Source of the DNA: Leptospira noumeaensis
GTDB lineage: Bacteria; Spirochaetota; Leptospiria; Leptospirales; Leptospiraceae
Length of the DNA: 64,000 bases
Direction of reading: 5' to 3'
Assembly (NCBI RefSeq): GCF_004770765.1
Contig: NZ_RQFK01000026.1
Span: 186,001 to 250,000 of the forward strand
Shown here piece after piece: positions 55,962 to 62,526 of the stretch (positions are counted from its first letter, which is position 1; every line of letters starts with the position of its first letter). The position numbers and the translations under genes are program-made. Under the pieces are notes generated by a model. That model ran no database searches. It worked only from the letters and a program-made list of their open reading frames with translations, and was not told the DNA's origin.

Positions 55962-56594
55962 ATGTTGGAAGCTTCAAACAAACAAAGACGGATTCGCAAT
56001 AGCCTCTCTCGTGAGGAAATTAGAGACGTCTCCCTCCTCATTTTAAAGGAAGAAGGGCTGGAAGGTCTTTCCATGCGAAAGATTGCCAACCGATTGGGTT
56101 GTAGTGTTGCCAGTCCTTATTCTTATTACGAAAGCCAAATTGACCTTGTCCAAGATTTAATCAAATCAGGAGAGGATGAACTTCTCTCCATGTTAAAAAA
56201 AGCGATTACGGAAGTAGATTCCAATTTTGCCTTTGAAAAATTGGCAGCCATTGCCCGTGGGTATTTTAACTTCGCAAGTAACAACCGTGAGTTACACAAA
56301 GTAATGTTTGTGACCGATTACGGTGGAGTACATAGAAAAGCATTTCCTCAATTGCCAAAAAGTTACCGATTTTTTTTGGAAACCGTTCGTTTTGGTTTTG
56401 AGTCAGGTGAAATTCCCTATCCCAAAAATGAATACCCTGCCATCGCAAGGATGATGTGGAGTTGGATGTATGGAGTCATCGTTTTGGATATGACGGGAAT
56501 GCTTCGCAAAAGGAAAGGATCCGGAAATCCCATCGAAGAAGGGATTTCCTATTTTCAAAAACTTCTCAGCAAACAATACCCTAACAGTAAATAG
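55962..56594 (+). CDS. TetR-family transcriptional regulator
   Basis: A 210-residue regulator with helix-turn-helix at about residues 14-60 (SREEIRDVSLLILKEEGLEGLSMRKIANRLGCSVASPYSYYESQIDL). The ligand domain contains a TetR_C_33-like part (FNFASNNRELHKVMFV, ARMMWSWMYGVIVLDMTGM). It is 60 bases after the porin gene on the same strand and convergent with the acyltransferase gene. Targets are not obvious. Confidence 0.9.
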   Translation: MLEASNKQRRIRNSLSREEIRDVSLLILKEEGLEGLSMRKIANRLGCSVASPYSYYESQIDLVQDLIKSGEDELLSMLKKAITEVDSNFAFEKLAAIARGYFNFASNNRELHKVMFVTDYGGVHRKAFPQLPKSYRFFLETVRFGFESGEIPYPKNEYPAIARMMWSWMYGVIVLDMTGMLRKRKGSGNPIEEGISYFQKLLSKQYPNSK

Positions 56595-56632
56595 TTGTTT
56601 TTATTTCAATAAACTACTAAGTAAAAATAAAT

Positions 56633-57394
56633 TTAACTGATGCTTGGTGAAACTTCCAAACCGTCATTTTCCTCATTCAAAACTCCTACTTCTTTTTTTG
56701 GAACTAAAACAGAAGTTCCTTTGTCCTTCATTCGAAGGAGTTCACTTCGGATGTAACTGATTGTTTCTGAAGCATCTTTCACTTCCCGAATGGGGTTACC
56801 CACTGACAATCGAATGGGTTTGTTCAAATTATACGCATCTAAAAACATAGGAATGATCGGTAGACCATAACGTTTGCTGAGTACGGCCATACCGGGATGG
56901 AGTTTTCGAGATTTTCTAAAACCCCGAAACCAAGTGCCCTCAGGAAAAATACCAATACCCAAACTTCCTTTAGCGATTCGTTGTTTCATTTCTTTCATTG
57001 TGCGTGGGTCTGATTCGTTGCGATTCACGGGGATTAAGTCAATCGATGTAACGATCCCTTTGATGAGCTGTTCGATTTTTTGTTTTTTGGCTTTCTGAAA
57101 ACTATCTTTGGGTTTTTTACCAGAATCAATACTTGCAAGGGCCGTTGTATAAATTCCATACCGTTTCAAAACACCACGAATCACAAAGGCATCATAAGGA
57201 AGAGTGATCAACCGCAAAAATTTATTCCGAGGTTTAATATGATTAGCAATTAAAATCACAGATTTACCACTAAACTCTCGTAAGATGTGATCGTTTTCCA
57301 AAGTCACTTTTTTTCTTCCATAAATTTGGCGCATAGGTTTTACAAATGCCCACATAAAAATAAAACCAATCAGTCGACCTAAAACGTAAAACAT
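56633..57394 (-). CDS. PlsC-like acyltransferase with altered HX4D motif
   Basis: A 253-residue membrane-associated acyltransferase of the glycerol-phosphate (AGPAT/PlsC) superfamily. Block III is normal (GIFPEGTWFRGFRKSRKLHPGMAVLSKRYGLPIIPMFLD). Block I reads ILIANHIKPRNKFL: the His is present but the position four residues on is Asn where the family has catalytic Asp (HX4D). An N-terminal helix (about 3-18) anchors it. It may acylate lysophospholipids with an altered mechanism, or be a divergent or inactive form. The Leu-rich LTLPYDAFVIRG segment after block I is typical. Confidence 0.8.
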   Translation of the reverse strand: MFYVLGRLIGFIFMWAFVKPMRQIYGRKKVTLENDHILREFSGKSVILIANHIKPRNKFLRLITLPYDAFVIRGVLKRYGIYTTALASIDSGKKPKDSFQKAKKQKIEQLIKGIVTSIDLIPVNRNESDPRTMKEMKQRIAKGSLGIGIFPEGTWFRGFRKSRKLHPGMAVLSKRYGLPIIPMFLDAYNLNKPIRLSVGNPIREVKDASETISYIRSELLRMKDKGTSVLVPKKEVGVLNEENDGLEVSPSIS

Positions 57395-57542
57395 ATAATT
57401 CCTCTACTTCGTTAGAACAAGTGAATCTCGGTTGGTTGCAAAATTCTCTAAGTAAATTTGTCTCAGTGATTAGAATCTAAAAAAAAAATCAAAATGTAAT
57501 GAATTTTCACAACATACATGGCGGTTCTTTACATTTGACAAA
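57395..57542. other. Gene-free stretch before the riboswitch
   Basis: About 150 AT-rich bases between the acyltransferase start and the cobalamin riboswitch, with no gene. It must contain two divergent promoters. A TTGACA at 57535-57540 looks like a -35 box, but transcription from it would begin inside the riboswitch, so it is probably not used that way. The true promoter is likely in 57430-57510 and I cannot pick it out. Confidence 0.4.
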
Positions 57543-57544
57543 AA

Positions 57545-57640
57545 ACCTGGTGCGAAAGACCTTGAAATTACCTTCAGGGAGGAAACAGGTGAAATTCCTG
57601 TGCTGACCCGCAACTGTAATCCAAACCAAAGTTTGGTGAG
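57545..57640 (+). ncRNA. Cobalamin (B12) riboswitch
   Basis: The core of the cobalamin aptamer is intact: an opening CCTGGTGCG, then AGGGA, the central ACAGGTGAAATTCCTGTGC (57585-57603), CTGACCCGCAACTGTAA (57603-57619), and GTGAGCCAGATC (57636-57647), the B12 box region. These match the conserved GGTG, GGGA, GGTGAAATTCC, CCCGCAACTGTAA and GCCAG elements in the correct order and spacing. In Gram-negatives such aptamers repress vitamin B12 uptake or synthesis genes when coenzyme is bound. Here it lies about 210 bases upstream of a lipoprotein gene. Confidence 0.9.
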
Positions 57641-57693
57641 CCAGATCTTCCCCGTAAAGTTTACCTCGTGGTTAAGGCACTTTACACACTGAT

Positions 57694-57738
57694 TCCAAAT
57701 GCCTCCATTTGGATAAGGGGCCCCGAAGGAATCGGGGC
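57694..57738 (+). promoter_or_regulatory. Two hairpins, likely riboswitch expression platform
   Basis: TCCAAATG (57694-57701) pairs perfectly with CATTTGGA (57706-57713) over a four-base loop, and GCCCCGA (57720-57726) pairs perfectly with TCGGGGC (57732-57738) over AGGAA. Neither has a downstream T-run, and both lie more than 110 bases before the start codon, so classical termination or direct occlusion of the ribosome site is not evident. They could act through Rho, RNA stability or a pairing with the aptamer. Confidence 0.55.
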
Positions 57739-57854
57739 ACCCGAAACCATTACAAACAAAATCTGTATTTTAGATACTACCAAAATAGAATCTAACAACG
57801 ATTTGTTTATTTTTGATTCGGAGTTCCCTAAAACTGAAACATTAGGAGAATTCT

Positions 57855-58484
57855 ATGAATAGAACAATCAAAACGACAATCCTTACACTGGTCTTACTAA
57901 CACATTTCATCGCATGCCAAACAGAAAAACAAGTTTCTGAAACAGATGCAAATTATAAACTAATCGCTGGTTTACTTGCAGGTAGTACACTCTCCACATC
58001 TTTTTTATTAGAATACAACGGGCAGTGGAACGCAGGTTATACGTATGATTCCAATGGACAAATGACTGGAACTCCCAACGGAAGACTCATCATCGCAACC
58101 AATCCAGATGGATCCGGAAGTATCATTTCTGGATATAATTCCAATGCAAACTACTTTGGTGGTGGTGATACCACTTATAGAATTCTATCCTTCGACAAAG
58201 CCACAAGAAGACTATACTACCAAAATACACCTGGAGGAAATAACTTCGCACATTCTACTTTTGGCAGGATTGATTACACACCTGTCACTACCTCTGGTTG
58301 TGAACTTGGAGCTGGAAGATGTTTTTATTTTTGTGAAGCGGTTTCTGGAAAAGCTACACTCGCGGAAGTACAAGCAAGTACAGTCACAAGCAATGCAACA
58401 AACTATGCCACCAACGGTTGTGGTGGATTTACATTTAGTAGAGCACTTTCAAGAACAGAAAACTCAACTTGGACTGGACTTTAA
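57855..58484 (+). CDS. Lipoprotein controlled by cobalamin riboswitch
   Basis: A 209-residue lipoprotein, signal ending THFIAC (Cys21), with a TTAGGAGAA ribosome site before the ATG. The family is not recognised. The mature protein is Gly/Ser/Thr-rich with many beta-strand repeats, and four cysteines near the C-terminal third (SGCELGAGRCFYFCEAV, TNGCGGF) that could form two disulfides. Its transcript begins with a B12 aptamer, which by precedent implies a role in B12 acquisition, possibly cobalamin binding at the cell surface. The following lipoprotein gene is 28 bases away and surely cotranscribed. Confidence 0.82.
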   Translation: MNRTIKTTILTLVLLTHFIACQTEKQVSETDANYKLIAGLLAGSTLSTSFLLEYNGQWNAGYTYDSNGQMTGTPNGRLIIATNPDGSGSIISGYNSNANYFGGGDTTYRILSFDKATRRLYYQNTPGGNNFAHSTFGRIDYTPVTTSGCELGAGRCFYFCEAVSGKATLAEVQASTVTSNATNYATNGCGGFTFSRALSRTENSTWTGL

Positions 58485-58512
58485 AAAATAGGTTCAGAAC
58501 TTAGGAGATGTG

Positions 58513-59373
58513 ATGCAAAAATTTTCAAAAACAAACAAATTATGTCATTTGATTTTGATCTTATTTGTAACCTTCTCCTCTTGTAAAAAATCCCCCTCAT
58601 CTTCTGGGGAAGAAAATTTAGCTGCCTTATTACCATTGTTAAATGCCGCAACTAGCGCTAGTTTTTGTCCCAAATCTCCATTGCCTTCGGACATTCACAT
58701 TGCAACAACAGTAGTTAGTTCGAGTGCCAGTATCCCTGGATTTTCTGATCCACAAAAAGCAGTGAATGGAATTTGTGGGGCGGGAGAACTTGTGGGGTCT
58801 CTGGATGTCTACGCTTTGGACATTACTGGAGCCGGAGCCAGTATGGTTCTCAGTTGGGGTGGACGAACCGTAAAAAATGTTTCCGATTTGGACTTTGTGG
58901 TATATGACAATAGTTTCCGGATATCCGATGATTCGAATACATACGCTATGGATCCTTCGGTCGTTCAAGTTTCTATCGATGGAACCAATTATTGTGGTTT
59001 TAACCCCAGTTACTCGGGGGCTAATGTAAACTTAGTTGATAGTTGGACTCGATTTGGAGGGCTTAGACCTGTTTACTACAATATGACCACCAAACCTTTC
59101 TCAAGCGAAGATCTATTTATCAATACAGGTGGTTCCTTTTTGTTAGGTGGTGGTGATGGGTTTGATTTGGACAATTTAGACCCTGCCGACCCAAATGATA
59201 TAGGTTGTGACACAACCTTGGCAAACAATATCAAACTAAACGGATTCAAATTTATCAAAATTACATCCGCAAGCAATGTGAATAATCCCGCCACGGGGAA
59301 TAAATTCCCATGGCCGCCTGGAAGTTACAATGGAAGCGATATTGACGGAGTGGTGGCACGCGAACTCCAATGA
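58513..59373 (+). CDS. Second lipoprotein in the B12-riboswitch unit
   Basis: A 286-residue lipoprotein, signal ending FVTFSSC. ATG at 58513 is six bases after TTAGGAG (a GTG at 58510 is too close). The mature chain has a beta-sandwich appearance: VGSLDVYALDITGAGASMVLSW, DLDFVVYDNSF, VVQVSIDGTNYCGF, GGDGFDLDNL and VARELQ at the end. The DFVVYDNSF, then VSIDG and GGDGFDL order recalls surface proteins often encoded beside B12 transporters in other phyla, but I cannot confirm homology here. The shared riboswitch implies a B12-linked role. A weak terminator follows about 90 bases later. Confidence 0.82.
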   Translation: MQKFSKTNKLCHLILILFVTFSSCKKSPSSSGEENLAALLPLLNAATSASFCPKSPLPSDIHIATTVVSSSASIPGFSDPQKAVNGICGAGELVGSLDVYALDITGAGASMVLSWGGRTVKNVSDLDFVVYDNSFRISDDSNTYAMDPSVVQVSIDGTNYCGFNPSYSGANVNLVDSWTRFGGLRPVYYNMTTKPFSSEDLFINTGGSFLLGGGDGFDLDNLDPADPNDIGCDTTLANNIKLNGFKFIKITSASNVNNPATGNKFPWPPGSYNGSDIDGVVARELQ

Positions 59374-59460
59374 TTTTTCTAAGTCATTATGTCAAATTTT
59401 GACCGTCTTCGAGGTTCTACTAAAAAAAACCTAAAAAACCGACTGGTATTTCAGTTGACC

Positions 59461-59487
59461 AATCCTTAAAAAAGGTTTCTTTTTTTA
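59461..59487 (+). terminator. Probable terminator of the B12-riboswitch unit
   Basis: AATCCTT, a four-A loop and AAGGTTT form an imperfect seven-base stem with one mismatch, followed by CTTTTTTT. This is a weak but plausible intrinsic terminator about 90 bases after the second lipoprotein gene. A separate palindrome GTCAAATTTTGAC (59391-59403) lies just after that gene's stop. Confidence 0.4.
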
Positions 59488-59513
59488 GAACCACTTCTTA
59501 GCGCGTATCCACT

Positions 59514-60293
59514 TTGAGCGAAAATCTATACACACAAAAAATATCCATCCAGGATGAAATGCCGAGATTGTCTGCACAGGCCAATCTCCTCAAACTCCTC
59601 CTCGATCCTTTTTTGGATTCCATTTCCTTTGAAAAAGAATCTGGCCTTGCTTTGGATGCTGGGGCAGGACCTGGTGTACTCACAAGTTTTCTCATGAAAA
59701 AAAATCCGAACCTTCGTTGGTCTGCCTGCGATATTTCGGAAGAAATGGTGCAGTATTGTAAATTAGGCCATCCAAAAGTAGACTGGAAGGTCTCCGATGT
59801 GCGCGCACTAGATTATCCAGACAACCATTTTGATTTTATTTTCAATTCTATGGTTCTCATCCATATCAAAGAACCAGAAAAAGCTTTAAAAGAATTCTAC
59901 CGAGTTTTAAAACCAGGTGGAAAGGTTCTCATCCACTGTCCGAACGATAAATCCTTCACCGGCCCAAAAGTGCTTTTGGATATGGTTGCCAAACATGCGA
60001 CCATCCATCCCGCTGACAGGTATGTGATGGAAAAAGTTCCAACACTTATGGAAAACCTTGGATTCAAACTAGCTGCAAGGACAGATTTTGTTGCTTCCAA
60101 TGATGGGAATGATGACAAACCCGTAGTCGATTACCCAAAAATTCATTTGGGTATGATGACAGGTTGGTCTATGATGTCCTTTATGGGCCATCCCGATGGA
60201 ATGCAGGATTTGTATTCCAAACTCCAATCCGACTATATGTCCAATCGTGTGAAATTCACGATCAATCTTGAAACACATTTGTACCAAAAATAA
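59514..60293 (+). CDS. Class I SAM-dependent methyltransferase
   Basis: A 259-residue methyltransferase. Motif I is LALDAGAGPGVLTSFL at about residue 43, followed by WSACDISEEMVQYC, VSDVRALDYPDNHFDFIFNSMVLIH (motifs II/III) and VLKPGGKVLIHCPND. The fold is certain but the acceptor is unknown. The start is a TTG at 59514; an ATG at 59559 with AGGATG before it would remove 15 residues. It is 12 bases before the slr1658-like gene, so may be part of the same unit. Confidence 0.88.
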   Translation: MSENLYTQKISIQDEMPRLSAQANLLKLLLDPFLDSISFEKESGLALDAGAGPGVLTSFLMKKNPNLRWSACDISEEMVQYCKLGHPKVDWKVSDVRALDYPDNHFDFIFNSMVLIHIKEPEKALKEFYRVLKPGGKVLIHCPNDKSFTGPKVLLDMVAKHATIHPADRYVMEKVPTLMENLGFKLAARTDFVASNDGNDDKPVVDYPKIHLGMMTGWSMMSFMGHPDGMQDLYSKLQSDYMSNRVKFTINLETHLYQK

Positions 60294-60305
60294 ACGGAGG
60301 CAAAA

Positions 60306-60863
60306 TTGAATCAAAAGTCACCCATCATTATCGGGGAATACCACATCATTCCAGAAAATTTGCCTGCTGATGGCCAACTTCGATTGATCTTCCAACCAAT
60401 CGATATGACTACGTATTGGAGACGTTGCGGACTCACTGCAAACTTTGTAGCTGGATTTTATTCCTACTGCTACGAAGCCAGTGAAACCAAAGCCAACTCT
60501 CTCTCTACCATCATTAACGAACTTCTTGAGAATGCTTCTAAATTCTCAAAAGCAAGAGAAGGTAGAATCAACGTAGAATTGAAACAATACGGAAATCTTT
60601 TAAGGATAGATGTTTTAAATGTGGCGTCAAAAACCTTACGAGATAGTTTTGAGATTTTTGTAAACAAACTCTTGTCGGAGAACGTGGAGGAGATGTATTT
60701 TTCTACACTCGAAACCAAAGAAGACGGCGATACCAAATCCGGTTTGGGTCTACTCATGATGTTAAAGGATTACCCGGTTCGTTTTGGTTATAGTTTCCAT
60801 GAGGTCGATGCCGATACTCATGAAATCACGGTAAGAGCAATTATCAACGTAGAAGAGATATAA
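60306..60863 (+). CDS. slr1658-like HATPase regulator
   Basis: A 185-residue ATP-binding protein. The GHKL N-box is seen in TIINELLENASKFSKA (conserved Glu and Asn) and a degenerate G-box in TKSGLGLLMMLKDYP. It resembles the cyanobacterial slr1658-type regulators, which are related to anti-sigma kinases. The start is TTG directly behind a perfect GGAGG (60296-60300), spacing five. It is followed by a STAS-like partner after 13 bases, which supports a partner-switching pair. Confidence 0.85.
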   Translation: MNQKSPIIIGEYHIIPENLPADGQLRLIFQPIDMTTYWRRCGLTANFVAGFYSYCYEASETKANSLSTIINELLENASKFSKAREGRINVELKQYGNLLRIDVLNVASKTLRDSFEIFVNKLLSENVEEMYFSTLETKEDGDTKSGLGLLMMLKDYPVRFGYSFHEVDADTHEITVRAIINVEEI

Positions 60864-60876
60864 TAGGCGAAGCTTC

Positions 60877-61224
60877 ATGGAAATCAAAGACTTAGATTAC
60901 AATATTCAATACGACGAAGCCACTAAGACTGTCAAATTCACAGGTTCCATCCGATTGCAGAACTTACCCGCTTATGAACCCATAAAACTATTTTTGAGAG
61001 ATGTTGCGAAACTTTGCCAAGGTTCGCTTCTGACAATGGACTTTAGAGAGTTACAATTTGTAAACAGTTCGGGGATCACTACTCTCTCTATGTTTATTAT
61101 TGATTCAAGGAAAAGTGCTGCTTACCAAATCAAAATCCAGGGATCGCTCAATGTTTCTTGGCAGTCAAAATCTCTCTCCAACTTCAAAAAACTTTGGGAC
61201 CAAGTGGTTTTGGAAATTTCCTAA
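60877..61224 (+). CDS. slr1659-like STAS-type antagonist
   Basis: A 115-residue STAS-like protein. Hallmarks are VKFTGSIRLQNLPAYEPIKLFL, LLTMDFRELQFVNSSGITTLSMFII (the NSSG contains the Ser normally phosphorylated in anti-anti-sigma factors) and IKIQGSLNVSWQSKSLSNFKKLW. It pairs with the slr1658-like ATPase just upstream. The SpoIIE phosphatase at 62527 is a candidate to dephosphorylate it. Confidence 0.87.
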   Translation: MEIKDLDYNIQYDEATKTVKFTGSIRLQNLPAYEPIKLFLRDVAKLCQGSLLTMDFRELQFVNSSGITTLSMFIIDSRKSAAYQIKIQGSLNVSWQSKSLSNFKKLWDQVVLEIS

Positions 61225-61246
61225 ACCACAAAATTCCCTATTTTCA

Positions 61247-62407
61247 TTACCTTCCGCCCATCTCGTACAACCTTCTAAATTCGAGCATGCGGCGGGACAT
61301 TTCATTAAATCTCTGCGCTAAAATCACAAACAAATTGGTAAGAAGTTTGATTGCTAAGGTTGGACTTTGGATTTCTAGTTTTTGAAATTCGTTTGGTGTA
61401 AGGATCAATAGTTTCGCATGATCGCGAACAATGATATCTGCATTACGATTGGACTTAGAAACAAATCCCAACTCTCCAAAAATTTCCCCTTGGTTTAAAA
61501 TGGAAATGGTAGAACGAACCCCATCATCCCTATTCACAATCACTTCCACACTTCCCTCTAAAACACAAAATAGACCTTGGCTTTCTTGGTTTTGATGGAA
61601 CACAATGTCTCCATCTTCATAATCGATTAGATCCAACATGGAAAGTAACTTCTTTGATTCCTCTTCAGTAAATCCTCTTAAGAAAGAGAGAAACTGACTA
61701 GGCGGGAGCATCATGTCATGAACAATGTTTTGCCAAACATCATCTCCATCCATAGAGAAGAGAGGACGTATGTCTTTGTAATCAGTAAAATTTGTTTCAA
61801 ATAAACGAGCCAGTTCCGTTCCGGCAGGATATCTTTTCGCCAAACGAAGAAAAGGTGAATGGATTTGTTTTAAATACTCGTTATCATCCAGTAAAAAAAC
61901 CATCGGAATCACAATCCCATATTCAGGATGGTGGATGTTCTTTTTGTACATTCGATAACCCACTTGGTTGTACAACCGAACTAAATGAGGATTGGTATCA
62001 ATAAAATCGATAACGATTCCATTTTCACGAGCATGTTCGTAAATTTTCATACAGAGCATGCTGGCAGCAGCTGTGTGCCTAAATTCCCGTTTTACCATGA
62101 GTTTGGTCGACATAGAAACTTTGTCCGGGTAAAAGGGGCGGAAAAGATCCATCTCATATAATTCTTCACATTCCAAAATTCCATCTTTTCGGAAATTGAT
62201 ACGGACTGTTCCAATACACTCGCCCTCTTCCGTTTCCGCGAGGAAAAGATGACCTGTATCATCAAAAGGCTCTTTGATCATTTTTGCGGAGTGGTCAGCA
62301 TACTCTTGGACTCTGTTCATTTCTTGAACATATATATCGTAACGCAGGTGGTAGATTTTATTACGATCTTCCTCTGTTGTTGCCAAATGTACTCTGATCT
62401 GACTCAT
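61247..62407 (-). CDS. GNAT acyltransferase-cyclic nucleotide-binding fusion
   Basis: A 386-residue protein. The N-terminal half (about 1-180) is a GNAT fold similar to FeeM/autoinducer-synthase-like N-acyltransferases: IYHLRYDIYVQEMNRVQEYADH, HLFLAETEEGECIGTVRINF, VDFIDTNPHLVRLYNQVGYRMY. The C-terminal half (about 245-370) is a cyclic nucleotide-binding domain: IVFHQNQESQGLFCVLEGSVEVIV, ILNQGEIFGELGFVSKSNRNADIIV. The FGELG/R-N-A-D segment is the phosphate-binding cassette, lacking the usual RAA (it reads RNAD). It is convergent with the STAS gene (22 bases) and divergent from the phosphatase gene. Confidence 0.85.
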   Translation of the reverse strand: MSQIRVHLATTEEDRNKIYHLRYDIYVQEMNRVQEYADHSAKMIKEPFDDTGHLFLAETEEGECIGTVRINFRKDGILECEELYEMDLFRPFYPDKVSMSTKLMVKREFRHTAAASMLCMKIYEHARENGIVIDFIDTNPHLVRLYNQVGYRMYKKNIHHPEYGIVIPMVFLLDDNEYLKQIHSPFLRLAKRYPAGTELARLFETNFTDYKDIRPLFSMDGDDVWQNIVHDMMLPPSQFLSFLRGFTEEESKKLLSMLDLIDYEDGDIVFHQNQESQGLFCVLEGSVEVIVNRDDGVRSTISILNQGEIFGELGFVSKSNRNADIIVRDHAKLLILTPNEFQKLEIQSPTLAIKLLTNLFVILAQRFNEMSRRMLEFRRLYEMGGR

Positions 62408-62526
62408 CCTAGTCTTCTCCCTGAAAAAAATGAAAAATCATTTGCAATTTATGCAAAATGTATGACTTTATAAGCTAATTTTCCGCATTCTATTGCACGA
62501 AATATAAAGAAAGAAACCTTTACTCT

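Noticed and set aside
57535..57540. TTGACA as a -35 box for the riboswitch transcript
   Set aside because: A start about 30 bases downstream would fall within the aptamer and destroy it.
57668..57862. A 64-codon open frame between the riboswitch and the first lipoprotein
   Set aside because: It overlaps both predicted hairpins, has a GTG-type start within the aptamer end with no ribosome site and no recognisable domain. The region is better explained as riboswitch leader.
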